64,000 nucleotides of DNA from the NCBI GenBank assembly GCA_016787575.1, contig JAEUUO010000013.1, positions 186,001-250,000 on the forward strand, in the 5' to 3' direction. Below, one piece after another: positions 17,100 to 24,707 of the stretch; position 1 is the stretch's first letter; every line of letters starts with the position of its first letter. The stretch is from Saprospiraceae bacterium. Lineage in GTDB: Bacteria > Bacteroidota > Bacteroidia > Chitinophagales > Saprospiraceae. A program made the translations under genes and the position numbers. A model generated the notes under the pieces. That model was given only the letters and a program-made list of their open reading frames with translations, did no database searches and was not told the DNA's origin.

Positions 17100-19160
17100 T
17101 TACATGCCACTCAATTCATTTACGATTCGATCTGCTTTGTAAATATATTTTAATGCAGCCATAATTCCTCCAGCATGAACCGCAACAGTACGGTTGGAAA
17201 TTTCATCGTAAATAAAATTGCCAGGCAAAGATTCAATATTACCATCAAAGATAAGCCCAACTGCTTCTTTGTTTTTATTAATCATTGGACTGCCTGAATT
17301 TCCACCAATAATATCATTGGTTGATACATAGCACATTGGAGCTTGCAGTAGTTCTGTTGGTGGGTTCAACCATTTTTCCGGCAATGCCCATGGAAACTTT
17401 TTATCATTAGAATAATAACGGTCGTACAATCCATAAAAACTTGTTTTAAATGGTGCAGTAGTTCCATTGTAGTTATATCCTTTTACCACACCATCTGCTA
17501 AACGAAGTGTGAATGTTGCATCAGGTGGTAAATTGTTGCCTTTAACATTAAAAACGGCATTGGCAATTTTTGCTTCCAAAGCACGGCGTTTCGGAGTTGA
17601 GCTTTGAAATGCTGCGATGGCTTCGTTGTATTTTGGACTTAATAATCTGGCAGCATCTAAAAAAGGATCATCGAATTTTTTAAATTTTTCAGCATCTTTC
17701 AAAAAGATTTTTTCGATTTTATCAAGGTCTGTGAAATCTGTTTTTTCGATCATCTTTTGAGCTCTTTTCTCTGGAGTTTTTCCATCTAAAAGTTGATCAA
17801 TGTATTGATTTTCAGGATGCTCAAATTTTTTCAATTCACCCAGATACGTACTTAAATATTCCAGTTCTTGTTCCGTATTTAATTTTTTACTTAGATTTTT
17901 TATTTCCTCTCGAATTTTAGTAAGATTAGCAGCCTGATCTGGCATGTTAAGCGCTTTTTCATATTTTGATAGTTCAAAAATTAAATTTACTGCAGCTCCT
18001 TTTATTGGAGAAGGTCCTAATAAAGTAACCGATGCTCCATATTTTCGCAGGCCTCCAACTGTTTTTTCTAATTCAAGCCAAGGGTCTTCACCTTTTAATT
18101 TGGTTTTAGATCTGATTTCATCTTCCATGTTTTTCTTGCGTCCAATAAGATCAGGAGATCTCAAGCCTTGTAAAATGCCTGTAAACGCTTTTGTGCTGTT
18201 TGAAAGTCCAAAAATTTCATTCAGTAAATCGACATTTGGATTCTTGTCGTATTCTTTCTGTAAAATCGCAATTCTGTTTTTAAGCATCTCCAATTGTACA
18301 GGGAATCGAATATCACGATCATATTCTAATTGTTTGAAGGTACGATACCGTTCTGTGCTACCTGGATTTCCAACCACAAAAACAGCTTCATTTTCAGCAG
18401 CGCCACTGGTTTTAAATTTAAAATAATTGTTTGAACTGTTTAGAGGTTTTCCATTTTCATAGGCTCTCCAAAATGTACAATCCAAGGAGTATCTTGGGTA
18501 GGTAAAGTTATCCGGGTCACCTCCAAAATAGCCCAATGCCATTTCTGGAATTAATACTAAGCGGATGTCGTCGTATTTTTTATAGCCGTATAGACTGAAT
18601 TTGCCACCACTGTAAAAACTGACGGACTGAATACGCAAATTTTTCCAGTTATCACGATTTTGGTATTCACGAATAATTTGAGCCAAAGCTGAATCTTGAA
18701 GTGTTCTTCTTTCGACATCGGTTTTCGCCTTTTTCATTTGGTCCAGAATGCGGTCTGAAACATCTTCTGCTTGGATCATTTGTTCAACAAACAGCCCTTC
18801 TGCTTTTCGTTCGTCTTCTAAATTGCTTGCATAATATCCATTTTTTTCAAAATCTTCACCAGGCTTTTGAAGGGCTGTCACAACATCCCTAGAACAATGG
18901 TGATTGGTCATGATTAATCCGTTTGGAGAGACAAATGATGCGGAACACCAGCTAGCAAAACGCAATGCCGATTTCCTGACATCGTTAAACCAAGCGTCGT
19001 CGGGAGTGAAATTGTAAGCTTCTTTAAACCATTCTTTGGGTGGATTTTCAAAGGTCCACATTTTGCCAAAATCAAATCGTTTAGGCTGGCTAGCTTCCTG
19101 GCCATGGATGTTTTGTAATAACAAAAACAAAACAAAAAAGCATCCTAGTTTACGTATCAT
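17100..19160 (-). CDS. S46 family dipeptidyl-peptidase (DPP7/DPP11-like)
   Basis: 686 residues, close to the usual 700-720 of S46 enzymes. The signal peptide MIRKLGCFFVLFLLLQNIHG indicates periplasmic location. The chymotrypsin-like double domain shows the catalytic His in MTNHHCSRD (residues 84-92), the Asp region in YFGGDPDNFTYPR (about 205-217) and the Ser in IGGNSGSPM near residue 630. A long helical insert fills about 270-530. Members remove dipeptides from N-termini of peptides and feed amino-acid catabolism. Whether it prefers hydrophobic or acidic P1 residues is not decidable by eye. The M1 peptidase gene lies 54 bases upstream on the same strand. Confidence 0.93.
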   Translation of the reverse strand: MIRKLGCFFVLFLLLQNIHGQEASQPKRFDFGKMWTFENPPKEWFKEAYNFTPDDAWFNDVRKSALRFASWCSASFVSPNGLIMTNHHCSRDVVTALQKPGEDFEKNGYYASNLEDERKAEGLFVEQMIQAEDVSDRILDQMKKAKTDVERRTLQDSALAQIIREYQNRDNWKNLRIQSVSFYSGGKFSLYGYKKYDDIRLVLIPEMALGYFGGDPDNFTYPRYSLDCTFWRAYENGKPLNSSNNYFKFKTSGAAENEAVFVVGNPGSTERYRTFKQLEYDRDIRFPVQLEMLKNRIAILQKEYDKNPNVDLLNEIFGLSNSTKAFTGILQGLRSPDLIGRKKNMEDEIRSKTKLKGEDPWLELEKTVGGLRKYGASVTLLGPSPIKGAAVNLIFELSKYEKALNMPDQAANLTKIREEIKNLSKKLNTEQELEYLSTYLGELKKFEHPENQYIDQLLDGKTPEKRAQKMIEKTDFTDLDKIEKIFLKDAEKFKKFDDPFLDAARLLSPKYNEAIAAFQSSTPKRRALEAKIANAVFNVKGNNLPPDATFTLRLADGVVKGYNYNGTTAPFKTSFYGLYDRYYSNDKKFPWALPEKWLNPPTELLQAPMCYVSTNDIIGGNSGSPMINKNKEAVGLIFDGNIESLPGNFIYDEISNRTVAVHAGGIMAALKYIYKADRIVNELSGM

Positions 19161-19185
19161 TTTTAAGTTTTTTAATAAAATCAGG

Positions 19186-19193
19186 CAAAGATA
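19186..19193 (-). promoter_or_regulatory. -7 type promoter box for the S46 peptidase gene
   Basis: Minus-strand TATCTTTG matches TAnnTTTG, with its G 26 bases before the ATG at 19160. It lies in the gap after the M1 peptidase stop, suggesting separate transcription of the two peptidase genes. Confidence 0.45.
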
Positions 19194-19214
19194 AGAAATA
19201 CGAATATCTTCGTA

Positions 19215-21083
19215 TTAAATTTTTGGATTGAGAATTTTCTCAACTGAAATTAATGAAATGGGGTGGTAGTGACCCTTGGCTTTTTCAAAAATCCTCAATG
19301 CATCCGAAGTCATATGATTTTCTGTGAGAGCAGAATAAATTGGTTTCAAATATTTTCGTCGCCCGTAATTGGTAAGAAATTTTTCTATGTCTGGAAGTAT
19401 CTCGGGTCCATACCCATTGGATATTGCATATTCAAACCAAATACATTGGATTTCACAGTTGCGGCCGGTTGAAAGATTGAATGCCTTATCAAGTTGTTTG
19501 CAAAGTCGTGATGAACTATCTCTTGGTAAGAGTCGGATAAAATAAAGCCATTCATGGGTTGACCAATCAGCTGTTTTCAGCAAATTGGTATCGTAATTGG
19601 CAAAGTAATTGGCGGCTTGTATTTTAAGGTCTGAAAATTTTTTATCATCGTAAGAAGCTTTGTAAGTGACCCTTCCCGGTTTATAAATCCATTGATTCAC
19701 GGTATCCAATACACCTTGGTTATTTTTTAAAAGATTTGTTTTTGTGAATTCTAAAAAGCCTTCCGTAGTATTGGATTGAAATTTATAATGTTCAAAATAA
19801 CGCATCAAAAATCGATCAAAATCATTCCTCCCAAATCGTTCTTCCAAATAGCGCATGAGGGATTTCCCTTTTTCATAAGCAATGTCAGTTGCGCCTTCTT
19901 CAGGGTCGATTCCTTTTAAATTTAATTTTAGCTTGGTAAGTTGATTGTCAGCACCTAGTTCTGAGATACTTTTGTCAAGATCCTGCAATCCAAGTAAACT
20001 TAGCATATCGGCATAGGGTTTTCCATAAAGCGCTTCCATGATTCTGCTTTCAAAATAGGTAGTAATACCTTCATTCAACCAGAAATCATTCCAGGTAGCA
20101 TTGGTAACTAAATTACCAGACCATGAATGTGCCAATTCATGTGCAAGCAATGAAGTTAAACTTTGGTCACCGGCTATTACACTCGGAGTCAAAAAAGTCA
20201 TGCGTGGATTTTCCATGCCGCCAAAAGGGAAACTCCCTGGTAAAACGATGACATCATACCTGCCCCAAGGATAAGGTCCGTACAATTTTTCTGCCGTTTC
20301 CAACATCTTTTCTAAATCTGAAAATTCTGCAGCAGCTTTATTCAGCAAGCTGGGTTCAGCATACACCCCAGTTCTTTGTCCAATGGGTTTAAAATCAAAA
20401 TCACCCACTGCCAATGCCATTAAATACGCTGGAACTGGAAGTTCCATATTAAATTCATAAATGCCTTCAGGATTTCTAACGATGCCATTACTTGCGCTCA
20501 TAACTGCCATCATTCCTGGAGCTACCTTAACTTTAGCATGATAGGTAAATCGCATGCCCGGACCATCCGGACAAGGAATCCACGAACGCGCATAGATCGA
20601 TTGGCTTTGAGTGAATAGAAAAGGAAATTTTTTACTGAGGGTTTGTTCATTTGGCAACCACTGCAGCGCTCTGGCATTGGCAGATGTGTTGTATTTAACC
20701 TGCACTATTTTTGTGGAGCTTTGCAATGGAACCACAATTGCAGCACCAAGAACTTCATCTTTAGAAAGTACTTTATAATCTGCATTTACAGTGTCGTTTT
20801 CTTGTATTAATTGAACTCCTTGTATTTCCAAATCCAAATTATCAAGCACAAGTGTGTCGCCGTGAATGGGTTCTAAATGCAAGTTGACAATGCCATGAAT
20901 TTGCTTTAAGTCAAAATTCAAATTTAATTCTAAATCAAGATGTTTTACTTTGCACACTTCCGGATTGGAAAAACTATGGGGATCATCTTCCACTACAAAT
21001 TGGTTTTCCTTTGAAGCTTTTTTGCAAGCAATATTTAAAAATAGCAGCAAACAAAAACAAGAAATTGAAACCGGAATTCGCAT
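19215..21083 (-). CDS. M1 family metallo-aminopeptidase, lipoprotein
   Basis: 622 residues from the ATG at 21083; a TTG two codons upstream is less likely. A lipoprotein signal ends LFLNIAC, with Cys20. The M1 exopeptidase motif GGMENPR is present in FPFGGMENPRMTF. The zinc site HELAHSW (HExxH, near residue 315) is followed 18 residues on by NEGITTYFE, supplying the third ligand Glu. The C-terminal helical domain resembles leukotriene-A4-hydrolase-type M1 proteins. It trims single N-terminal residues from peptides in the periplasm, complementing the dipeptidyl-peptidase encoded just downstream. The WbqC-like gene lies 22 bases upstream. Confidence 0.93.
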   Translation of the reverse strand: MRIPVSISCFCLLLFLNIACKKASKENQFVVEDDPHSFSNPEVCKVKHLDLELNLNFDLKQIHGIVNLHLEPIHGDTLVLDNLDLEIQGVQLIQENDTVNADYKVLSKDEVLGAAIVVPLQSSTKIVQVKYNTSANARALQWLPNEQTLSKKFPFLFTQSQSIYARSWIPCPDGPGMRFTYHAKVKVAPGMMAVMSASNGIVRNPEGIYEFNMELPVPAYLMALAVGDFDFKPIGQRTGVYAEPSLLNKAAAEFSDLEKMLETAEKLYGPYPWGRYDVIVLPGSFPFGGMENPRMTFLTPSVIAGDQSLTSLLAHELAHSWSGNLVTNATWNDFWLNEGITTYFESRIMEALYGKPYADMLSLLGLQDLDKSISELGADNQLTKLKLNLKGIDPEEGATDIAYEKGKSLMRYLEERFGRNDFDRFLMRYFEHYKFQSNTTEGFLEFTKTNLLKNNQGVLDTVNQWIYKPGRVTYKASYDDKKFSDLKIQAANYFANYDTNLLKTADWSTHEWLYFIRLLPRDSSSRLCKQLDKAFNLSTGRNCEIQCIWFEYAISNGYGPEILPDIEKFLTNYGRRKYLKPIYSALTENHMTSDALRIFEKAKGHYHPISLISVEKILNPKI

Positions 21084-21105
21084 GTTCAATGATATTTTAA
21101 GAATC

Positions 21106-21741
21106 TTAAGTAACGGTTAATTTTCCAATTTGTTGTAAATAGTAGATGGCTTCAGGCCCTTGGTGCAAAAGCAGGTCTAAAATACTTAGATTGGAAATAA
21201 ACCCTGTATTGCCAGAGAATACCTGATAATATGCCGGATAAGGGGTATCAGTCTTTAGTTGAATTTTATTTCTTAGATCAAGGCAAGTGGCATCTGTAAT
21301 TTCTTGAAAGCTATTACTGGTTTGTAACTTAAGATTCAGGGGGATTAAATTATTAATCAATTGAAGCGCTTTCCAATTGAAATCAAATAGATAGATTTCC
21401 TTTTTTACAATCAATTCAAAGATGGGCTCCTTAAAATATACAAAATATGCTGATTTGCCATAACTGGATTGGATAGCCTTAATATGCTGAGCCGGCCAAT
21501 TTATATCATATGCAATTTTAACATCCCGTATGTTTTGTTGTTGATTTTTACCTTTTAAAAGCGGTATTGACAATTCCATGGCCCCCTGTGTTGTTCCAAT
21601 TCTGTAGCGGTTTCTATAGGATCTTTTTTGATAATTTTCGCATGCTTCAATACATACATCCGGATAAGAAAAGAAACTTGATAGGGTCCGTATCGGAGGA
21701 AAGATTTGACTTTCAATAAGGATGTTTCGGTAGTTTTGCAA
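21106..21741 (-). CDS. WbqC-like family protein
   Basis: 211 residues from a TTG at 21741, the first sense codon after an in-frame stop, so no longer form is possible. The pattern NILIESQIFPPIRTLSSFF, then YQKRSYRNRYRIGT and MELSIPLLKGKN, matches WbqC-like proteins. These start with a short strand, have a conserved Y-x-(K/R)-x-x-x-R-N-R segment and then sugar/nucleotide-type strands. WbqC proteins occur in O-antigen clusters and next to envelope genes; the reaction is not known to me. A TAnnTTTG box at 21773-21780 inside the divergent glycosyltransferase gene is its likely promoter. Confidence 0.75.
   Translation of the reverse strand: MQNYRNILIESQIFPPIRTLSSFFSYPDVCIEACENYQKRSYRNRYRIGTTQGAMELSIPLLKGKNQQQNIRDVKIAYDINWPAQHIKAIQSSYGKSAYFVYFKEPIFELIVKKEIYLFDFNWKALQLINNLIPLNLKLQTSNSFQEITDATCLDLRNKIQLKTDTPYPAYYQVFSGNTGFISNLSILDLLLHQGPEAIYYLQQIGKLTVT
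21731..21738 (+). promoter_or_regulatory. -7 type box for the glycosyltransferase gene, inside wbqC-like gene start
   Basis: TAGTTTTG matches TAnnTTTG and ends 14 bases before the TTG at 21752. It overlaps the first codons of the divergent WbqC-like gene. Confidence 0.4.
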
Positions 21742-21751
21742 TTAGATTTAT

Positions 21752-22990
21752 TTGGATTCAATATTGGAATTGCAAAGTTACTTTCAAAAACACGCACTGT
21801 ACCCACCATTAGTTCAGAAAATGCCTTCTAAGGATTTAGATCTAATAGTTGTTATTCCCTCCTACCATGAAGAAGGATTGATGCGAGCAATTCAATCACT
21901 CTTAGCTTGTCATGTGAATGAAGCAAAGATTGAAATCATAGTTGTTTTAAATCAGCCAGAGTCACAAAATGCAATCCAGTCCTACCATGAACTCCAGCGA
22001 AAGGAGCTAATGGGTTTAAAAGCAACTGGTGCCATTGAAATATTGGACCTTCCCGTTTTTAGCTTACCCAATAAAGCAGCTGGGGTTGGTTTGGCTCGTA
22101 AGATTGGAATGGATGAAGCCTGCTATCGATTTGAATCAATCCAAAAGGATGGAATAATACTGTGTTTTGATGCAGATTGCACCTGTCATCCAAATTATCT
22201 TCAAGAAGTTAGAGAAGCCTTTAAGAAGATGCCAAAAATAAACGCGTTGTCTATTGGCTTCAAGCATCGGATGGAAGAATTAAATGAATTTACCCGGGAT
22301 GCTATCATCCAATATGAATTGCATTTGCGCACTTACATAGGATGGCAGCAATATTTTAACTACAGTATGGCATTTCAAACTTTGGGTTCCTGTATGGCAG
22401 TTCGTTCCAAAGCGTATCAACAACAAGGAGGCATGAACAAGAGAAAAGCAGGAGAAGATTTTTATTTTTTACATAAATATAGCGTATTGGGACAATTGGC
22501 TGAACTGAAGCCTTTGTTGGTATATCCATCTGGTAGAATATCTGATCGGGTTCCTTTCGGAACTGGTAAATCTGTTAATGAAATTGTGAAAGCTAAAGTT
22601 CCATTGATGAGCTATAACCCAAATGGAATTAAATGTTATTGTAATTTTTATACTAAATTGTGCGATTCATGGTCTTCAATCAAGGAAGGAAATTCTTGGA
22701 GAAGCATTCCTTCTTCGGATGTATTGACGGAGTTTTTGGTACATGCTGGATTTGAAGAAGCATTGTCTCAAGATCTTAATCACAGCACAACGAAGCAAGT
22801 CTTTGCAATTAGAATAGGCAGGTTTTTAAACCCATTCAGGCTTATGAAATTTTTACATGCTGCATCGGGTTCGGACTTTCCTGAAATTCCTGTTCAAGTA
22901 GCAGCCACCAAATTGCTTTTGGCAAAAAAAGAAATTAAGGAATTGGAATCATTAAATTCACTAGAACTCTTACAGCGAATGCAGCTTTAA
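21752..22990 (+). CDS. family 2 glycosyltransferase
   Basis: 412 residues from a TTG at 21752. An ATG at 21821 would start just before the catalytic domain (MPSKDLDLIVVIPSYHEEG). The longer form is preferred because related Bacteroidota proteins carry a short helical segment (LQSYFQKHALYPPLVQ) before it, and a promoter box sits 14 bases ahead. The GT-A fold shows VVIPSYHEEGLMRAIQSL and the metal-binding DxD-like CFDADCTCHPNY (about residue 140-150). A later AGEDFYFLHKYS (about 230) carries the ED catalytic-base motif. It transfers a sugar from a nucleotide donor; acceptor unknown. The start is 10 bases from that of the divergent WbqC-like gene. Confidence 0.82.
   Translation: MDSILELQSYFQKHALYPPLVQKMPSKDLDLIVVIPSYHEEGLMRAIQSLLACHVNEAKIEIIVVLNQPESQNAIQSYHELQRKELMGLKATGAIEILDLPVFSLPNKAAGVGLARKIGMDEACYRFESIQKDGIILCFDADCTCHPNYLQEVREAFKKMPKINALSIGFKHRMEELNEFTRDAIIQYELHLRTYIGWQQYFNYSMAFQTLGSCMAVRSKAYQQQGGMNKRKAGEDFYFLHKYSVLGQLAELKPLLVYPSGRISDRVPFGTGKSVNEIVKAKVPLMSYNPNGIKCYCNFYTKLCDSWSSIKEGNSWRSIPSSDVLTEFLVHAGFEEALSQDLNHSTTKQVFAIRIGRFLNPFRLMKFLHAASGSDFPEIPVQVAATKLLLAKKEIKELESLNSLELLQRMQL
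21773..21780 (-). promoter_or_regulatory. -7 type box for the WbqC-like gene, inside the glycosyltransferase gene
   Basis: Minus-strand TAACTTTG matches TAnnTTTG. Its G is 32 bases from the TTG at 21741 and falls within codons 8-10 of the plus-strand glycosyltransferase. Confidence 0.4.
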
Positions 22991-23023
22991 ATGAATGCTA
23001 ATGTACTTTATGGTAAATGGTTT

Positions 23024-23031
23024 TAGATTTG
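23024..23031 (+). promoter_or_regulatory. -7 type promoter box for aroC
   Basis: TAGATTTG matches TAnnTTTG and ends 22 bases before the ATG at 23053, supporting that start over the upstream in-frame GTG-like start at 23017. Confidence 0.4.
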
Positions 23032-23052
23032 TGCTCTGAAGGAACCATTTGC

Positions 23053-24033
23053 ATGAATCAGTTTGGTCAATTTTTTAGAATTACTATCTATGGGGAATCG
23101 CATGGCAATGCAATAGGAATCGTAGTTGACGGTTTTCCGGCTGGAATATTTATTGATGTGAGTGATTTTAGTGAGGACATTCAAAGAAGGAAACCGGGAG
23201 GAATAGGCACAACCAACAGAGTCGAAGAAGATGTGCCTATATTATTGTCAGGAATATTTTTAGGAAAAAGTACCGGGGCACCCATTCACATTCAGTTTCA
23301 AAATAAGCAAGCCCGATCAGGTGATTATGAACAGCAGGTAAATATACCTCGACCTGGTCATGCAGATTTTGTTGCTTATAAAAAATATAAAGGATCCAAT
23401 GATTATAGGGGTGGGGGACACTTTAGTGGAAGACTGACCTTGGCCTTGGTGGCTGCAGGCGTATTGGCAAAAAAATTAATTCAACCCATTTTGATTCATG
23501 CTACACTTCTTGAAGCAGGTGGTTCACGAGACATTGAAGCGCAGATTGACCGAGCTCTTGAAAATCAAAATAGCATTGGGGGCCTGGTTGAATGCCGTAT
23601 TTTAAATGTACCTATAGGACTGGGAGAGCCTTTTTTTGATTCTGTTGAATCCAAGCTAAGTCATTTAATTTTTTCCATACCAGCAATAAAAGGTATCGAA
23701 TTTGGCAGTGGCTTTCAGGCTGCTTCGATGCGTGGATCGGATCACAACGATCAGATTCTAAAAGCAGACGGCACTACTTTAACAAATCATGCAGGAGGAA
23801 TTAATGGAGGGATTAGCAATGGAAATGAAATCATCTTTCGAGTTGCCGTTAAACCAACAAGTAGTATTGGAAGCATGCAAGAATCAATAAACTTGAAAGA
23901 GGAGCAAGTAGTTAAATTCCAAATCAAAGGCAGGCATGATGCCTGTATCGCACTTAGGGTTCCAGTGATCTTGGAGGCCTGTGCAGCAATTGTCCTCGCA
24001 GATTTTGTATTGCAGAACAAAGCATCTATTTAA
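23053..24033 (+). CDS. aroC: chorismate synthase, short GGGHFSGR type
   Basis: 326 residues from the ATG at 23053; the upstream 12 codons do not match the family. Signature segments are FRITIYGESHGNAIG (first FMN/EPSP region), RPGHADFVAYKKY, DYRGGGHFSGRLT, MRGSDHNDQ and NHAGGINGGISNG, then KGRHDACIALRVPVI near the end. The enzyme converts EPSP to chorismate, the last shared step of aromatic amino-acid synthesis, using reduced FMN. It is roughly 25-30 residues shorter than the E. coli enzyme because the segment between AKK and SIGG is reduced. Its GGGHFSGR motif also differs from the GGGRSSAR seen in the enterobacterial and Bacteroides enzymes. All conserved sites look intact. Confidence 0.92.
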   Translation: MNQFGQFFRITIYGESHGNAIGIVVDGFPAGIFIDVSDFSEDIQRRKPGGIGTTNRVEEDVPILLSGIFLGKSTGAPIHIQFQNKQARSGDYEQQVNIPRPGHADFVAYKKYKGSNDYRGGGHFSGRLTLALVAAGVLAKKLIQPILIHATLLEAGGSRDIEAQIDRALENQNSIGGLVECRILNVPIGLGEPFFDSVESKLSHLIFSIPAIKGIEFGSGFQAASMRGSDHNDQILKADGTTLTNHAGGINGGISNGNEIIFRVAVKPTSSIGSMQESINLKEEQVVKFQIKGRHDACIALRVPVILEACAAIVLADFVLQNKASI

Positions 24034-24040
24034 TAAAGGG

Positions 24041-24075
24041 CAAAAAAAAACTCCGCTTGAAACAAACGGAGTTTT
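24041..24075 (-). terminator. intrinsic terminator between convergent aroC and histone-like gene
   Basis: A perfect 9-bp stem AAAACTCCG (24047-24055) and CGGAGTTTT (24067-24075), with an 11-base loop. On the minus strand the stem runs into nine T residues, so it is a strong terminator for the histone-like gene. It can also act weakly on the plus strand for aroC. Confidence 0.8.
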
Positions 24076-24095
24076 GTAAAAATTTCCAATATCTC

Positions 24096-24449
24096 TTAAG
24101 ACATCATCATATCTCCACCCATTGGAGCCATTGGTGCTGGTGCAGCAGCAGCGGCTTTCTTGCGAGGTCTAGATGCTTTCTTAGCAGGTTTTTTAGCGGT
24201 AGCTTTTTTAGCACCACCTTTTTTAGCGGTAGCTTTTTTAGCGCCGCTTTTTTTAGCAGTTGCTTTTTTAGCACCACCTTTTTTAGCTGCTTTTTTAGGA
24301 GCTGCTTTTTTAGCAGTTGCTTTTTTAGCACCACCTTTTTTAGCTGCTTTTTTTGGAGCAGCTTTTTTAGCTGCCCCTTTTTTAGCGGTAGCTTTTTTAG
24401 CGCCTGCTTTTTTTGCAGGTTTTTTAGCAGTTGAACGTGCTTTTGCCAT
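24096..24449 (-). CDS. histone H1-like Lys/Ala-rich DNA-binding protein
   Basis: 117 residues from the ATG at 24449 ([16 protein letters not shown]). The 28 extra codons of the longer reading, to 24533, lie between the promoter and this ATG and are unlike the rest. The body is almost entirely Lys, Ala, Gly, Pro and Thr in tandem units such as [13 protein letters not shown]. The tail is [15 protein letters not shown] followed by a neutral Met-rich end (GGDMMMS). This is the composition of bacterial H1-like proteins such as HC1/AlgP C-terminal domains, which bind and compact DNA. It has its own strong promoter and terminator, so it is probably an abundant monocistronic product. The exact repeat number may vary by slippage. 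Confidence 0.85.
   Translation of the reverse strand: MAKARSTAKKPAKKAGAKKATAKKGAAKKAAPKKAAKKGGAKKATAKKAAPKKAAKKGGAKKATAKKSGAKKATAKKGGAKKATAKKPAKKASRPRKKAAAAAPAPMAPMGGDMMMS
24170..24435 (-). repeat. tandem repeats within the histone-like gene
   Basis: The coding DNA is built of 6- to 15-base units with the plus-strand core TTTTTTAGC plus a variable Ala/Gly/Thr triplet. Units such as AGCACCACCTTTTTTAGC recur several times almost unchanged. This is low-complexity coding repeat and a slippage-prone region. Confidence 0.75.
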
Positions 24450-24530
24450 GTTTAGTTTTTTAACGTTAACGAATAAAAAAATTTCAATATAAATGATTCT
24501 TGAATTGACATTACATTCCAAAAACCATAT

Positions 24531-24560
24531 CAAAGGTATAATATTTTTTAAATATGCAAA
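24531..24560 (-). promoter_or_regulatory. strong Bacteroidota promoter for the histone-like gene
   Basis: On the minus strand a TTTG element (24557-24560) is followed after 18 bases by TACCTTTG (24531-24538), close to the TTTG-N19-TAnnTTTG consensus. The leader would be about 75 bases. A 10-bp palindrome, TTAACGTTAA (24460-24469), lies just before the ATG and could be an operator. Confidence 0.65.
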
Positions 24561-24707
24561 TTTTTTTTAATATTTTTTTATCAATGTGTGAAAATAGTGC
24601 TTGAAAAAACATATCAGCAACCAGCATATAAACTTGATTTTGGGCTTTTTTATCTCTTTTGTTAAATGCATTTCGGCAATTCCAATAGAAGGTCTTTATT
24701 CCGGTAT

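Noticed and set aside
24057..24492. Long plus-strand ORFs opposite the histone-like gene (Phe/Ser-rich or Ala/Leu/Phe-rich)
   Set aside because: They are shadows of Lys/Ala repeats read on the other strand; the composition is dictated by the minus-strand gene, which has a promoter, terminator and recognisable family.
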